The notes under the pieces were generated by a model, which was given only the letters and a program-made list of their open reading frames with translations, was not told the origin of the DNA and did not search any database. From assembly GCA_903927345.1 (NCBI GenBank), contig CAIYMO010000042.1, positions 1 through 64,000 on the forward strand: a DNA stretch of 64,000 nt. Reading direction: 5' to 3'. The position numbers and the translations under genes were made by a program. Origin of the DNA: an uncultured Armatimonadota bacterium (GTDB lineage: Bacteria > Armatimonadota > Fimbriimonadia > Fimbriimonadales > Fimbriimonadaceae). Positions 33,286-40,625 of the stretch are shown piece after piece. How positions within the stretch are numbered: position 1 is the stretch's first letter; each line of letters starts with the position of its first letter.

Positions 33286-34017
33286 TTACCGGGTTCCGGG
33301 AAAGTTCTTATCCGCGGCTCGCATCAGTTCTTCTTGGGTTCTTTGGCCGAGCATGACGACGGACTGACCGTTGACCTCGAAGGCGATTGCGTTCTGTTTG
33401 GACAGAGTTTCTCCGGCTGAGTAGCGGGTTCCGGCGACTTGCTCGAGGTTCTCGAACTTGGCGACGGTTGGGAAAATCAGCATTTGGATCGGACCGGTGG
33501 CGTCTTTGACGAGAAGCGATGCGGCGAGTTGACCCTCGACAACGACTTCTCTACCGCTGAGGATTTGGAGGCGAGAGAGGTTGGCATCGACGCGACTGAG
33601 GACATCGGAGGAAATTGCTTCGGAGAGGGCTTTTTCGGGTGAGACGTGGCTGCTCTTTCCGACGAATCCGGCGAGGGCGCCGGTGGAGATTGACGACTGT
33701 TGCACTTGTCGCGAAAGGGTTCCGCCGACGATGACGATCATGGCGACGCCGAGGGCGAAGGCCCAGGAGTGCTTGGAGATAAAGTTACCGCTTCGCTCGA
33801 CGCGCTCGATTTCTTTGAGTCGCGCTTGGCAGGCAGCCCACGTTTTGTCGCAGGTTTGGGCGTCGAGTCGTCCTTTGAGAACGGTTTTGACGGACTGGAT
33901 TGCGGCAAGCTCTTCACGGCTTGATTGGCAGGTGGCTAGCGTCGCTTCGACTTCTTTTCTCTCTCTGTCGCTCAGCTCTCCGTCTAGATATGAATGCAAG
34001 TTTAATGGGTCGATCAC
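33286..34017 (-). CDS. Membrane anti-sigma factor (degenerate zinc-finger type)
   Basis: 243 residues. The cytoplasmic N-terminus shows the anti-sigma opening LHSYLDGELSDRERKEVEATLATC but has only one Cys of the H-x3-C-x2-C motif (the second is Ser), so zinc binding is doubtful. A single TM helix lies near 84-103, followed by about 140 residues outside that resemble a MucB/RseB-like or lipoprotein-sorting beta half-barrel (LKxGREVVVEGQLAASLLV). Its ATG overlaps the upstream sigma-factor gene's stop by 4 bases, the usual arrangement for a cognate pair. Confidence 0.8.
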   Translation of the reverse strand: MIDPLNLHSYLDGELSDRERKEVEATLATCQSSREELAAIQSVKTVLKGRLDAQTCDKTWAACQARLKEIERVERSGNFISKHSWAFALGVAMIVIVGGTLSRQVQQSSISTGALAGFVGKSSHVSPEKALSEAISSDVLSRVDANLSRLQILSGREVVVEGQLAASLLVKDATGPIQMLIFPTVAKFENLEQVAGTRYSAGETLSKQNAIAFEVNGQSVVMLGQRTQEELMRAADKNFPGTR

Positions 34018-34658
34018 AGATCTTCGCCTTCCTTAATAAATCCCTCTTTGAGGGCATAGCTTTCGAGCGAGCGGCGGAGCATAGCTCGCCCTCGCGCAAT
34101 TCGAGATCGTACCGTGCCGATCGGCACTCCTGTCGCTTCGGCAATCTCTTGGTAGCTCATTTCTTCGACATCGCTGAGGATGACGGCGAGGCGGAATTCG
34201 TCGGGCACTCTTTTGAGGGCTTGTTCGACTTCGGCTCCGACGAGGCCGTCGAAGAGTTGGCGATCAGGGATTTGCGATTCGGTTGACATTGGCTCGGCGA
34301 CGTTTTCGTCTTCGAGCGATGCCATCATCGGTCCGCGTTGGCGGGAACGGTACTTGTTGATGTAGAGATTCGTGGTGATCCTGAGGATCCACGCTTTGAA
34401 ATTGGTTCCGTCGAAGCGGTCGTAGGCTTCGTAGGCTCTGACGATGGCTTCTTGGGCGAGGTCTTCGGCTTCTTCGCGGCTTCGGGTGAGGCGGAGGGCA
34501 GTTCCGAAGACGGAGCTGAACACTCGCTCGGCTTGCTGCTCAAACGAGTCCTTTTTGTAGTCTCGGCGCCCGAAGAGCATGGCTCGTCCGATTCTACCTT
34601 TCCCTTCCGCATCCTCTCGGATGGGAGCCTTGATCGACAAACTAATTCCCAGAGCCAT
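34014..34658 (-). CDS. ECF RNA polymerase sigma factor
   Basis: 214 residues. Region 2 covers FGTALRLTRSREEAEDLAQEAIVRAYEAYDRF-type sequence (about 52-82) and region 4 the YQEIAEATGVPIGTVRSRIARGRAML helix-turn-helix (about 168-193). ECF sigma factors redirect RNA polymerase to stress genes. It is directly coupled to the membrane anti-sigma gene. The N-terminal 26 residues have no matching family motif and an internal ATG at 34580 is an alternative start. Confidence 0.9.
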   Translation of the reverse strand: MALGISLSIKAPIREDAEGKGRIGRAMLFGRRDYKKDSFEQQAERVFSSVFGTALRLTRSREEAEDLAQEAIVRAYEAYDRFDGTNFKAWILRITTNLYINKYRSRQRGPMMASLEDENVAEPMSTESQIPDRQLFDGLVGAEVEQALKRVPDEFRLAVILSDVEEMSYQEIAEATGVPIGTVRSRIARGRAMLRRSLESYALKEGFIKEGEDL

Positions 34659-34759
34659 CCCTTATGAACCTCTGTGCGGTTTCAACAGCCCTTAGCTTGG
34701 GTTGGTTCCTGGTTTGTTGCTGGGTTTTGTTGGGCAGTGGGGGGCAGTGGGTCGTGGAG

Positions 34760-34776
34760 TGGGCGTAATGGGCGCG
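34760..34776 (+). repeat. TGGGCG-pair repeat copy 1
   Basis: TGGGCGTAATGGGCGCG. The same pattern TGGGCG-N3-TGGGCG occurs at 34811-34830 and 40605-40622, each time in intergenic sequence. Confidence 0.35.
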
Positions 34777-34810
34777 TTAGGTTCAAATGGTTTTGGAATT
34801 TGGTCACAAG

Positions 34811-34830
34811 TGGGCGCGAATGGGCGCGGG
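34811..34830 (+). repeat. TGGGCG-pair repeat copy 2
   Basis: TGGGCGCG-A-ATGGGCGCGGG; matches copy 1 except in the N3 spacer. Role unknown. Confidence 0.35.
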
Positions 34831-34990
34831 GTTTGCTGTTGGGTACGTGAGGGTTTCGGCATCACTTACTAGGCTACGTTTTGGGGTGTTTGTCAACCTT
34901 GGTGTCGCAGCATTTCCCGCCAGCCCATCGCCACACACAACCCAAAGTCTCGCCTAGGACAGTGGCTTGCAGCTAAGAGTAAGTTTTTTT

Positions 34991-35021
34991 GATGCCTCGG
35001 GATTCTCAATCCCGCAGGCTA
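34991..35021 (+). repeat. REP palindrome R1, left of transposase
   Basis: Starts GATGCCTCGGGATT and ends CCCGCAGGCTA: hairpin arms GCCT-CGGGATT and AATCCCG-C-AGGC with one bulged base, 3-base loop. Its near-identical inverse is R2 at 35636-35666; a T-run outside it matches an A-run outside R2. Confidence 0.8.
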
Positions 35022-35027
35022 AGACGA

Positions 35028-35033
35028 TAGACT
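35028..35033 (+). promoter_or_regulatory. TAGACT -10 hexamer, RAYT gene
   Basis: TAGACT lies 7 bases before ATG 35041, a probable leaderless start, placed just inside REP R1. Confidence 0.45.
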
Positions 35034-35040
35034 TTCGGTC

Positions 35041-35604
35041 ATGACACCAGAGCCGCGGTACCGGCATTGGAAGAACACTCAAAATAAAGGGGCAACTTGT
35101 TTTGTGACGACGACCTGCCTCGACTTTGCACATCTTTTCAAGCGCGAAGAACTGCGGAGCGTGGTCGTGGAGAGCCTCGTTGCAGATGCGGTCTTCTACC
35201 GAGCGCACCTCCATGCGTTCGTGGTGATGACTCACCACTTCCACGCCTTGGTCACTCCTCACGAGGACTCGACGATCTCCGAGCTGATGAAAAGTTGGAA
35301 GCGTAACATCACCAAGAAGGTGAAACCCTTGCTAACCGAGTTCGAGTTTTCACAGCTTAAACAACAAGCGGGTCTGAACCGCTCCACGATTTGGAAAGGG
35401 TCGTTTAGGGGATTGGAGATTCGGACGGAAGATGTGTTCTGGCAGAAGGTTGAGTACATCCACATGAATCCGGTTCGAGGTGAACTGGCGGAGTGGCCGA
35501 GTTCTTACCTTTGGAGTTCGGCCTATTGGTATGAGCAAGAGATGCAGTTGGAAGGATTTGAGTTGGACTGCACTAGGATTTTAGCCTCGCTTCGCTCGGG
35601 CTAG
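35041..35604 (+). CDS. REP-associated tyrosine transposase (RAYT, Y1 HUH family)
   Basis: 187 residues. HUH motif is H66-F67-H68 in VVMTHHFHALV; the catalytic tyrosine is Tyr139 in QKVEYIHMNPVRGEL; the downstream SSYLWSSAYWY segment is typical of RAYT/IS200-like Transposase_17 proteins. RAYTs cut and join single-strand REP hairpins. The gene is flanked by REP palindromes whose inward TAG tetranucleotide resembles the recognised guide sequence. No TnpB or left-end/right-end IS605 structure was seen, so RAYT rather than IS605 is the call. It looks intact. Confidence 0.88.
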   Translation: MTPEPRYRHWKNTQNKGATCFVTTTCLDFAHLFKREELRSVVVESLVADAVFYRAHLHAFVVMTHHFHALVTPHEDSTISELMKSWKRNITKKVKPLLTEFEFSQLKQQAGLNRSTIWKGSFRGLEIRTEDVFWQKVEYIHMNPVRGELAEWPSSYLWSSAYWYEQEMQLEGFELDCTRILASLRSG

Positions 35605-35635
35605 TGATTTCGGCTTGTTCGTAAGGCTGGAGTTT

Positions 35636-35666
35636 TAGCCTGCGGGATCAAGGATCCCGAGGCATC
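35636..35666 (-). repeat. REP palindrome R2, right of transposase
   Basis: Reads TAGCCTGCGGGAT... on the plus strand; its reverse complement matches R1 in 27 or so of 31 positions. Ends in GAGGCATC followed by an A-run. The inner flank AGTTTTAGCCT is shared with R4. Confidence 0.8.
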
Positions 35667-35741
35667 AAAAAAGGATCTACTCTGGTGCTAAGAAGCGCGC
35701 TTTCCATAATCTAATTAGGATCTTGGGATGGGGCTGAAGTC

Positions 35742-36284
35742 ATGACTAGAGTCAGGGTCAAGAAGGGTGATGTTTATGAGTGCAACACCGGAGGGAAGAA
35801 GTTCTGGATTCAATTTCTGGGCACTATCGACGAGGTTCTCCCGGGGGTACGAGTTTTCAGTTCTCCAGATCTATGGGAGGAGTCGATCATAAGGAAGATG
35901 TCTTTTGTCGGCATCTTGGCGGGTGTGAAAGACGGGAAGTGGGAGCGAGTTGCAACTGACTCTGACATCCTTGATCTCCCGGACGACCACTTGCAGACAA
36001 GAAGTTCTCAAGATGAAGGGGGACCATTCACTACTAACTGGATTCTGCGCAAGAACGGACAAAGCTTTGATCTTGGCGCCACTCTTCCTGAGGAGTACCT
36101 TGACTATCCTCTTGCGAGCGTTGTAACTTGGCAAACGCTCGAAGAGGATCTCGCGAACGGGACCGACCGAACCATCGCCCGAAACGTGATTGCTACGATT
36201 GAGCGAACGCGCGCGAACTGGGCGGAGATTTCGGCGGGGTTTAAGGCAGAGGCGGAGAAGCACGCCGGACGTAAGGGGAATTAG
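35742..36284 (+). CDS. Hypothetical protein
   Basis: 180 residues, no signal peptide and no TM segment. The sequence is mixed alpha/beta; I recognise no domain. N-terminal KKGDVYECNTGGKKFWIQFLGTI suggests a small beta-barrel (SH3-like), then an Asp/Gln-rich part and a C-terminal helix (ARNVIATIERTRANWAEI). It abuts the next gene (stop directly followed by its ATG), so the two form a unit, probably part of the accessory segment between the two REP pairs. No toxin-like or antitoxin-like motif is seen. Confidence 0.6.
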   Translation: MTRVRVKKGDVYECNTGGKKFWIQFLGTIDEVLPGVRVFSSPDLWEESIIRKMSFVGILAGVKDGKWERVATDSDILDLPDDHLQTRSSQDEGGPFTTNWILRKNGQSFDLGATLPEEYLDYPLASVVTWQTLEEDLANGTDRTIARNVIATIERTRANWAEISAGFKAEAEKHAGRKGN

Positions 36285-36914
36285 ATGGACCGCGAATTCG
36301 ATATGCGAAAGAGATCAGTGAAGATCCTCAAGTCATTGCGCATTCCAGACTTCACTACAAACGTGCCTCTCGCACCTGTTGAAGCACTGCGTACACGGCA
36401 CGAGGTCGCCCAGAGGCTGTTAGCCCTAAACGTTTGCGGTGCTCTTGGGCATGGATGTCCTAACGCTTTAGCGACAAAGTGGATAGAGTCAGAGGGGGGC
36501 TGGAATTGGTTTTCTCGCGAAGAGAGAGCATTTCTCGAGCGAGGGGTCGCGCCGCTCGACTTTACCTATTGCGTCCACGCGGCTTGGGCGATTGCATGGA
36601 TGCTGGAGTTGGTCGATGAGTTTCGTCCTGGGAAGTTGCCACCACAGACCCTCATTCGAGCGATGCCTGATATCGAAAAAGCTGGATCAAGCAAGTCATT
36701 CTTGAGCGCTCCAAAGCTCGCTGAGCGGCTGGAAATTTATCAGAAACTTGATGAGGTGCGATGTCTTCACGAATCCTTGAGGCATTGGCGAACAACTCCC
36801 GGACATCCAGGCGACATCACACGGCGGCTGATTACGGCGAAGTATCAGCGGCTACCATTCGAGTGGATCTGCTCCGGAATCGAGTGGGATGATCTCTCAG
36901 TTGCCATAACATAG
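36285..36914 (+). CDS. DUF4272-family protein
   Basis: 209 residues resembling DUF4272: an opening R-S-V-K-I-L-K-S-L-x-I-P, then RTRHEVAQRLLALNVCGALG and later FTYCVHAAWAIAWMLEL. Function of the family is unknown; it is often found near proteins of stress or polymorphic-toxin contexts. It starts immediately after the previous stop (no gap). Codon use and GC look similar to the neighbours. About 256 bases follow before the nuclease-like gene with no obvious site. Confidence 0.6.
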   Translation: MDREFDMRKRSVKILKSLRIPDFTTNVPLAPVEALRTRHEVAQRLLALNVCGALGHGCPNALATKWIESEGGWNWFSREERAFLERGVAPLDFTYCVHAAWAIAWMLELVDEFRPGKLPPQTLIRAMPDIEKAGSSKSFLSAPKLAERLEIYQKLDEVRCLHESLRHWRTTPGHPGDITRRLITAKYQRLPFEWICSGIEWDDLSVAIT

Positions 36915-37170
36915 TATGAGATTCCAGCCGAGAAGCAGTAGCTGCGCCCGGAGGGATTTCCACCTGCCCGGAGGAAGATGGGCGGGAGTTGGGGGCATTA
37001 ACGGGAGGCTGCTCACTGACAAGCTCGTTATCTAGTGGTCGGCAGTTCTCGGTGGTTGGTCGCTTGACCGTGCCACCCCGGATACTTCTCCATACCCCGC
37101 CCCAAGCAATAGGCTCGTCGCAACCATCTGGCATCCCATACCAGGTAGCTTTGTACGCAAGCCGGATCCG

Positions 37171-38130
37171 ATGAGTCGACCTAACCTTTTTAGATTTGCA
37201 ACTTCCGAGCTCTCTCAAGACGCGTTCTTCTGCTACCTTGCTAGTTGTGCAGAAGATTCCGTTTCCGACCTGACACTACGGAAAGAGGGACGAGAGTTTT
37301 TGCAACTGCTACTGAGCGGATCAAGAGTTGAGCTTCCTGACAGTATTCGATCTCTTCAAATCCGGAGGCAACTGAAGAACACCGACGTCGTTATCGAGAT
37401 TAACGACGATCTTGTTATTCTCATTGAGGATAAAGCGGGTTCGGCAGATCATTCAAATCAGTTGTTTCGATATCTAGAGGACATACGAACTTGCTACCCA
37501 GACCGCATGGTTGTTCCTGTCTATATCCAAACCTACCTGCAGTCAAACTTTGAATCGGTATCATCTGCCGGCTACGAGATTGTCGGACGATCCGAACTGT
37601 TAAAAACCCTGCGCAGAGACTCTGTTGACACGATCGTACGGCAGTTTTGGGAACACCTAGATCGGCTCAACCAGGATTACGAGTCTTATCGCTCCGGCAG
37701 TAATTGGTCTATTCGAGGTTGGGCTCAATACATTTCACGCGTAGCTGGGTCCCTAGAAGGTTGTCGCTGGCATCGGGTTTCTAATCCTCAAGGGGGATTC
37801 TTCGCCGCTTATTGGGGATGGACAGAAATCAGCTTTGGGAGCCTCTATCTTCAGCTTGGGGAAACAAGGCTTTCGCTTAGAATCGTCGCCAATGAAACAA
37901 CTACTCCAGACGACATTTGGGGGCTTTACCAGGACGCTCTTAGTTTCTCAGAGTGGGAAGTCCCAAAGCGCATGAAGCCTAAGAGCGGGAAAACGCAAAA
38001 CTTGATTAATCTGGAAATGGATCATCGCAGGTTTGATGCCGTGGGAAATATTCAAGTGGATGAGACCGTTTCTCTGTTACAGGAGTACACGCACAAGATG
38101 AAGAGATTCGCTGAATCCCTTGGTGGCTAG
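37171..38130 (+). CDS. PD-(D/E)XK nuclease-superfamily protein
   Basis: 319 residues. The N-terminus NLFRFATSELSQDAFFCYLASCAED is typical of the PDDEXK_4 family, with the core Asp72 (NTDVVIEI) and Glu86-Asp87-Lys88 in ILIEDKAGS, a full D...E-x-K-like site with the Lys present. Such proteins are often orphan nucleases in accessory or defence regions. No methylase or restriction-specificity gene is next to it. A perfect 8-bp hairpin follows at 38191-38211. The start ATG 37171 has no ribosome site; its promoter is not visible. Confidence 0.72.
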   Translation: MSRPNLFRFATSELSQDAFFCYLASCAEDSVSDLTLRKEGREFLQLLLSGSRVELPDSIRSLQIRRQLKNTDVVIEINDDLVILIEDKAGSADHSNQLFRYLEDIRTCYPDRMVVPVYIQTYLQSNFESVSSAGYEIVGRSELLKTLRRDSVDTIVRQFWEHLDRLNQDYESYRSGSNWSIRGWAQYISRVAGSLEGCRWHRVSNPQGGFFAAYWGWTEISFGSLYLQLGETRLSLRIVANETTTPDDIWGLYQDALSFSEWEVPKRMKPKSGKTQNLINLEMDHRRFDAVGNIQVDETVSLLQEYTHKMKRFAESLGG

Positions 38131-38190
38131 GCAGGGGCGGGGCGCACTAACAAGCAACACAGCCCCACCGGTTCGACCGAAGTCTCACCG

Positions 38191-38211
38191 ACTCCCCGAC
38201 GAGCGGGGAGT
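38191..38211 (+). terminator. Hairpin after the nuclease-like gene
   Basis: ACTCCCCG (38191-38198) pairs with CGGGGAGT (38204-38211) around a 5-base loop, followed by TTATATTG. It lies 61 bases after the nuclease stop and could end its transcript; the short T tract makes this uncertain. Confidence 0.35.
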
Positions 38212-38253
38212 TATATTGTGCCTCTGGATGCTCTGTCTGGGATTGGCGCTTGG

Positions 38254-39282
38254 TTACCACACCCAGACAGGGAATGCGTCTCCAAACGTGTTGTTCGTTA
38301 ATCTAGTCTGACTGGTGCCATCAGCGTTCATGATGTAGATTTGGTCGATTAATGTCGGTCGGCCACAATACACGATCTTTGTTCCATCAGACGACCAAGA
38401 GGGGCACTGGTCTGAGATCGCATTGTTCGTCAACCTCGTCTGTCCCGTGCCGTTGGCACTCATGGTGTAAATCTCCCAGTTGCCATCTCGATCGGACATG
38501 AAAGCGACTTTTGTGCCGTCGGGCGACATTTCACCGAGCTGATCATTTGTAGATGTATTCGAAAGGTTGACTTGATTAGAACCGTCAGCATTCATTGAAA
38601 AGACTTGCCACGTGCCCGTACGATTACTCGAAAAGATGATCTTGGAACCGTCTGTGGACCACTTTGGCCGATAGTTGAAAGATGCGTTATCGGTCAGTTT
38701 CACTTGGCCAGTGCCATCTGCGTTCATAACCATAATCTTGTTTCCACCATCACGTCCAGTTGTGAAGGCGATCTTTGTTCCGTCTGGAGACCACGCTGGG
38801 TTTCCGTCAAAGAGTAGATTATTCGTTAGCCTGGTTAATGCTGATCCATCTCGGTTCATCGAGTAAATCTCGGTGTCTCCGCTATCCCGATCAGTTTGAA
38901 ACGCAATTTTTTGTGCGGAGTGCGACCATTTAGGGTCCATATCCATCGCCGAATTGTTGGTTAGATTGACAGGAGTGGTTCCATCAGTGGACATTGAGTA
39001 GATTTCCCAATTCCCGTCTCGAACAGATTCAAAGCTGATTTGAGGCTGCGCGCCCCCGGTCGAAGTTGTTCCCGTCGAGGCCGTCGTCCCGGTTGTAGCA
39101 GTGGTGGAAGTTGATCCACCAGTTGCTGTTGTGCCTGTCGAAGCAGTTGCTCCAGTCGTGGCAGACGTCGTAGCACTCCCAGCCCCACCACTCCCACCGC
39201 AACCGATAATGACAAGCAGGAACAGCACCCAACCGATCCCGGACGATTGTCTGTGTCGAAAAAACTGTGTTGAGCGCTTCAT
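38254..39282 (-). CDS. TolB-like beta-propeller lipoprotein
   Basis: 342 residues. A lipoprotein signal ends VIIGC (Cys28). Residues about 35-76 are a low-complexity Thr/Gly/Ser/Ala linker. Then come six PD40/TolB-like blades, each with a core such as DGNWEIYSMSTDG and a WSxDGTKIAF strand (e.g. PAWSPDGTKIAFTTGRDGG). TolB-like propellers bind proteins or glycans at the outer membrane; the partner is unknown. TAAGGT lies 6 bases before the ATG. No gene is directly coupled to it. Confidence 0.82.
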   Translation of the reverse strand: MKRSTQFFRHRQSSGIGWVLFLLVIIGCGGSGGAGSATTSATTGATASTGTTATGGSTSTTATTGTTASTGTTSTGGAQPQISFESVRDGNWEIYSMSTDGTTPVNLTNNSAMDMDPKWSHSAQKIAFQTDRDSGDTEIYSMNRDGSALTRLTNNLLFDGNPAWSPDGTKIAFTTGRDGGNKIMVMNADGTGQVKLTDNASFNYRPKWSTDGSKIIFSSNRTGTWQVFSMNADGSNQVNLSNTSTNDQLGEMSPDGTKVAFMSDRDGNWEIYTMSANGTGQTRLTNNAISDQCPSWSSDGTKIVYCGRPTLIDQIYIMNADGTSQTRLTNNTFGDAFPVWVW

Positions 39283-39343
39283 TCGTTCACCTTACCTATT
39301 GTTGGTAACTTAAGGGACGCCATTCGGCATGCTGCATGGGGCT

Positions 39344-39442
39344 TTAGTTGACTCCAAACTCTTCGCACAGCGCATCTTCTAGGGCATCCTTCTGGGGATC
39401 GACTACGCCTTTGACTCCGGGGGCGGTGTAGTGGGCGACGAT
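39344..39442 (-). pseudogene. Remnant 3' end of an epimerase paralogue
   Basis: The last 32 codons and stop of a second copy of the neighbouring epimerase gene survive: IVAHYTAPGVKGVVDPQ and onwards match the intact gene in 29 of 32 residues. The rest of the copy is gone. The break lies at REP R3: the shared GCCTCGG occurs both at 39450-39456 and in the intact gene at 39710-39716. The remnant is not translated as a sensible protein. Confidence 0.7.
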
Positions 39443-39446
39443 TTTG

Positions 39447-39476
39447 GATGCCTCGGGATTCGCAATCCCGAGGCTA
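39447..39476 (+). repeat. REP palindrome R3
   Basis: GATGCCTCGGGATT... ending AGGCTA: perfect 11-bp arms (GCCTCGGGATT / AATCCCGAGGC) with a CGC loop. Same orientation as R1; it starts 4 bases after the epimerase remnant. Confidence 0.8.
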
Positions 39477-39561
39477 CATTCTTGACCTTGCGATCGCGCC
39501 CCCGATACGTTGTGCTCGCGAAGCAAGCAAGCTAGGCGGCATGTCTACAAGGTGTTAGTTT

Positions 39562-39591
39562 TAGCCTCGGGATCACGGATCCCGAGGCATC
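39562..39591 (-). repeat. REP palindrome R4
   Basis: TAGCCTCGGGAT-CACGG-ATCCCGAGGCATC: perfect 10-bp arms, inverted relative to R3. Confidence 0.8.
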
Positions 39592-39601
39592 GGGCATCTG
39601 G

Positions 39602-40582
39602 CTAATTGATTCCAAACTCCGCGCAGAGGGAGTCTTCTAGGGCGTCCTTTTGGGGGTCGACTACTCCTTTGACTCCGGGGGCGGTGTAGTGGGCTACGAT
39701 TTCTTGGGCGCCTCGGCTGAACGGGGTGGTGCAGACGAAGGCGGGGACGAGGGACTTGATCTTTGAGTTATCGAGGATGAAGCTGTTGGATTTGTCGCCG
39801 AGGAGGCCGGGGCCTCGGTTGGGGTCGCGGACGGCGAGGATGTCGGAGGGGACGTGGACTTTTTTGGCCTCGACTCCGGCGGCTTGGGCGACAATGTCGT
39901 AGATCTGGTTCCAGGTGAGCCATTCATCGCTGGTGATGTGGAACGCCTCGCCGATGGCGGCGGAGTGGCCCATGAGTCCGACGAAGCCTTTGGCGAAATC
40001 GGTGTGGTGGGTGAGGGTCCAGAGGCTAGTTCCGTCGCCGTGGACGACGACCGGCTTGCCTTTGATCATTCGGTCGAGGATGGTGTATCCGTAGTCGAAC
40101 GGGAGGAGGGTTTTGTCGTAGGTGTGCGACGGGCGCACGATGGTCATGGGGAATTTTTCGTCGCGGTACGCCCGGAGAAGGACCTCTTCGCAGGCGATTT
40201 TGTTGCGCGAGTATTCCCAGTAGGGGTTATCGAGCGGGGTGGATTCTCTTACCGGTAGCGAGGCTGGGGGGGTTTGGTAGGCGCTGGCGCTACTGATGAA
40301 GATGTATTGGTTGGTTTTGCCCCGGAAGAGTTCGATGTCGCGCTCGATTTGGCTGGGGACAAAGTTGATCCAGTTGACCACGACATCCCACTTGCGGTCG
40401 CCGAGGACCTTCTTGGCTTCTTCGGGGTTGTTGATGTCGCCATGGATGACTTCGACGCCGGGCGGAGTTGGGCGTGCGGATTTGCCCCGGTTTAGCAGCG
40501 TAAGCTCGATGCCCTGGTTCACGGCGAGCGGTGAGCACGCCGAGCTAATGATTCCAGTTCCGCCGATAAAGAGGGCTTTCAT
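39602..40582 (-). CDS. NAD-dependent epimerase/dehydratase (extended SDR)
   Basis: 326 residues. The cofactor motif GGTGIIS is at 7-13 and the catalytic Y124-x3-K128 (YSRNK) follows Ser98 in FISSASAY. It resembles the extended short-chain group of nucleotide-sugar or mRNA-binding-like epimerases, with a HHTDFAKGFVGLM segment. The substrate is unknown. It is the intact copy; a truncated paralogue sits past the REPIN. TAACGT lies 6 bases before the ATG. A TGGGCG-pair repeat lies just upstream at 40605. Confidence 0.85.
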   Translation of the reverse strand: MKALFIGGTGIISSACSPLAVNQGIELTLLNRGKSARPTPPGVEVIHGDINNPEEAKKVLGDRKWDVVVNWINFVPSQIERDIELFRGKTNQYIFISSASAYQTPPASLPVRESTPLDNPYWEYSRNKIACEEVLLRAYRDEKFPMTIVRPSHTYDKTLLPFDYGYTILDRMIKGKPVVVHGDGTSLWTLTHHTDFAKGFVGLMGHSAAIGEAFHITSDEWLTWNQIYDIVAQAAGVEAKKVHVPSDILAVRDPNRGPGLLGDKSNSFILDNSKIKSLVPAFVCTTPFSRGAQEIVAHYTAPGVKGVVDPQKDALEDSLCAEFGIN

Positions 40583-40604
40583 TCCCTTACGTTACCCTCT
40601 TCTT

Positions 40605-40622
40605 TGGGCGCGGATGGGCGGG
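40605..40622 (+). repeat. TGGGCG-pair repeat copy 3
   Basis: TGGGCGCGGATGGGCGGG, in the gap between the epimerase start and the convergent-free upstream gene. Matches copies 1 and 2. Confidence 0.35.
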
Positions 40623-40625
40623 TGA

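Larger units (their letters stand above)
34659..34990. other. Intergenic region with G-rich tract and TGGGCG repeats
   Basis: 332 bases between the sigma gene and the REP-flanked transposase. No ORF of interest is seen. It holds a G-rich tract (34732-34772, four or more G-runs of three with short loops, quadruplex-capable on the plus strand) and two copies of a TGGGCG-pair motif. It contains the minus-strand sigma promoter, not identified. Confidence 0.4.
34984..35673 (+). mobile_element. RAYT transposase unit bounded by inverted REPs
   Basis: The transposase gene sits between two REP palindromes in opposite orientation, with the shared T-run/A-run outside each. The whole unit is about 690 bases. 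The same geometry (GATG ends outward, TAG ends inward) recurs in the transposase-less pair at 39447-39591, suggesting that this protein mobilises that pair. Confidence 0.7.
39447..39591 (+). mobile_element. REPIN: inverted REP pair without transposase
   Basis: R3 and R4 enclose 85 bases of non-coding sequence with the same outward/inward geometry as the RAYT unit. The inner flank of R4 (AGTTTTAGCCT) matches that of R2, and 15 of 18 bases further in agree. Probably mobilised by the RAYT at 35041. Confidence 0.7.

Noticed and set aside
35041-35604. IS200/IS605 insertion sequence
   Set aside because: No TnpB, and the ends are REP palindromes; the C-terminal SSY-W pattern is RAYT.
35742-36914. 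Toxin-antitoxin pair
   Set aside because: Neither protein shows toxin or antitoxin motifs and both are larger than usual; only the abutting order suggested it.
34991-39591. The four hairpins as a CRISPR-like array
   Set aside because: Only four copies, in two inverted pairs, with no regular spacers; they fit REP elements of a RAYT.
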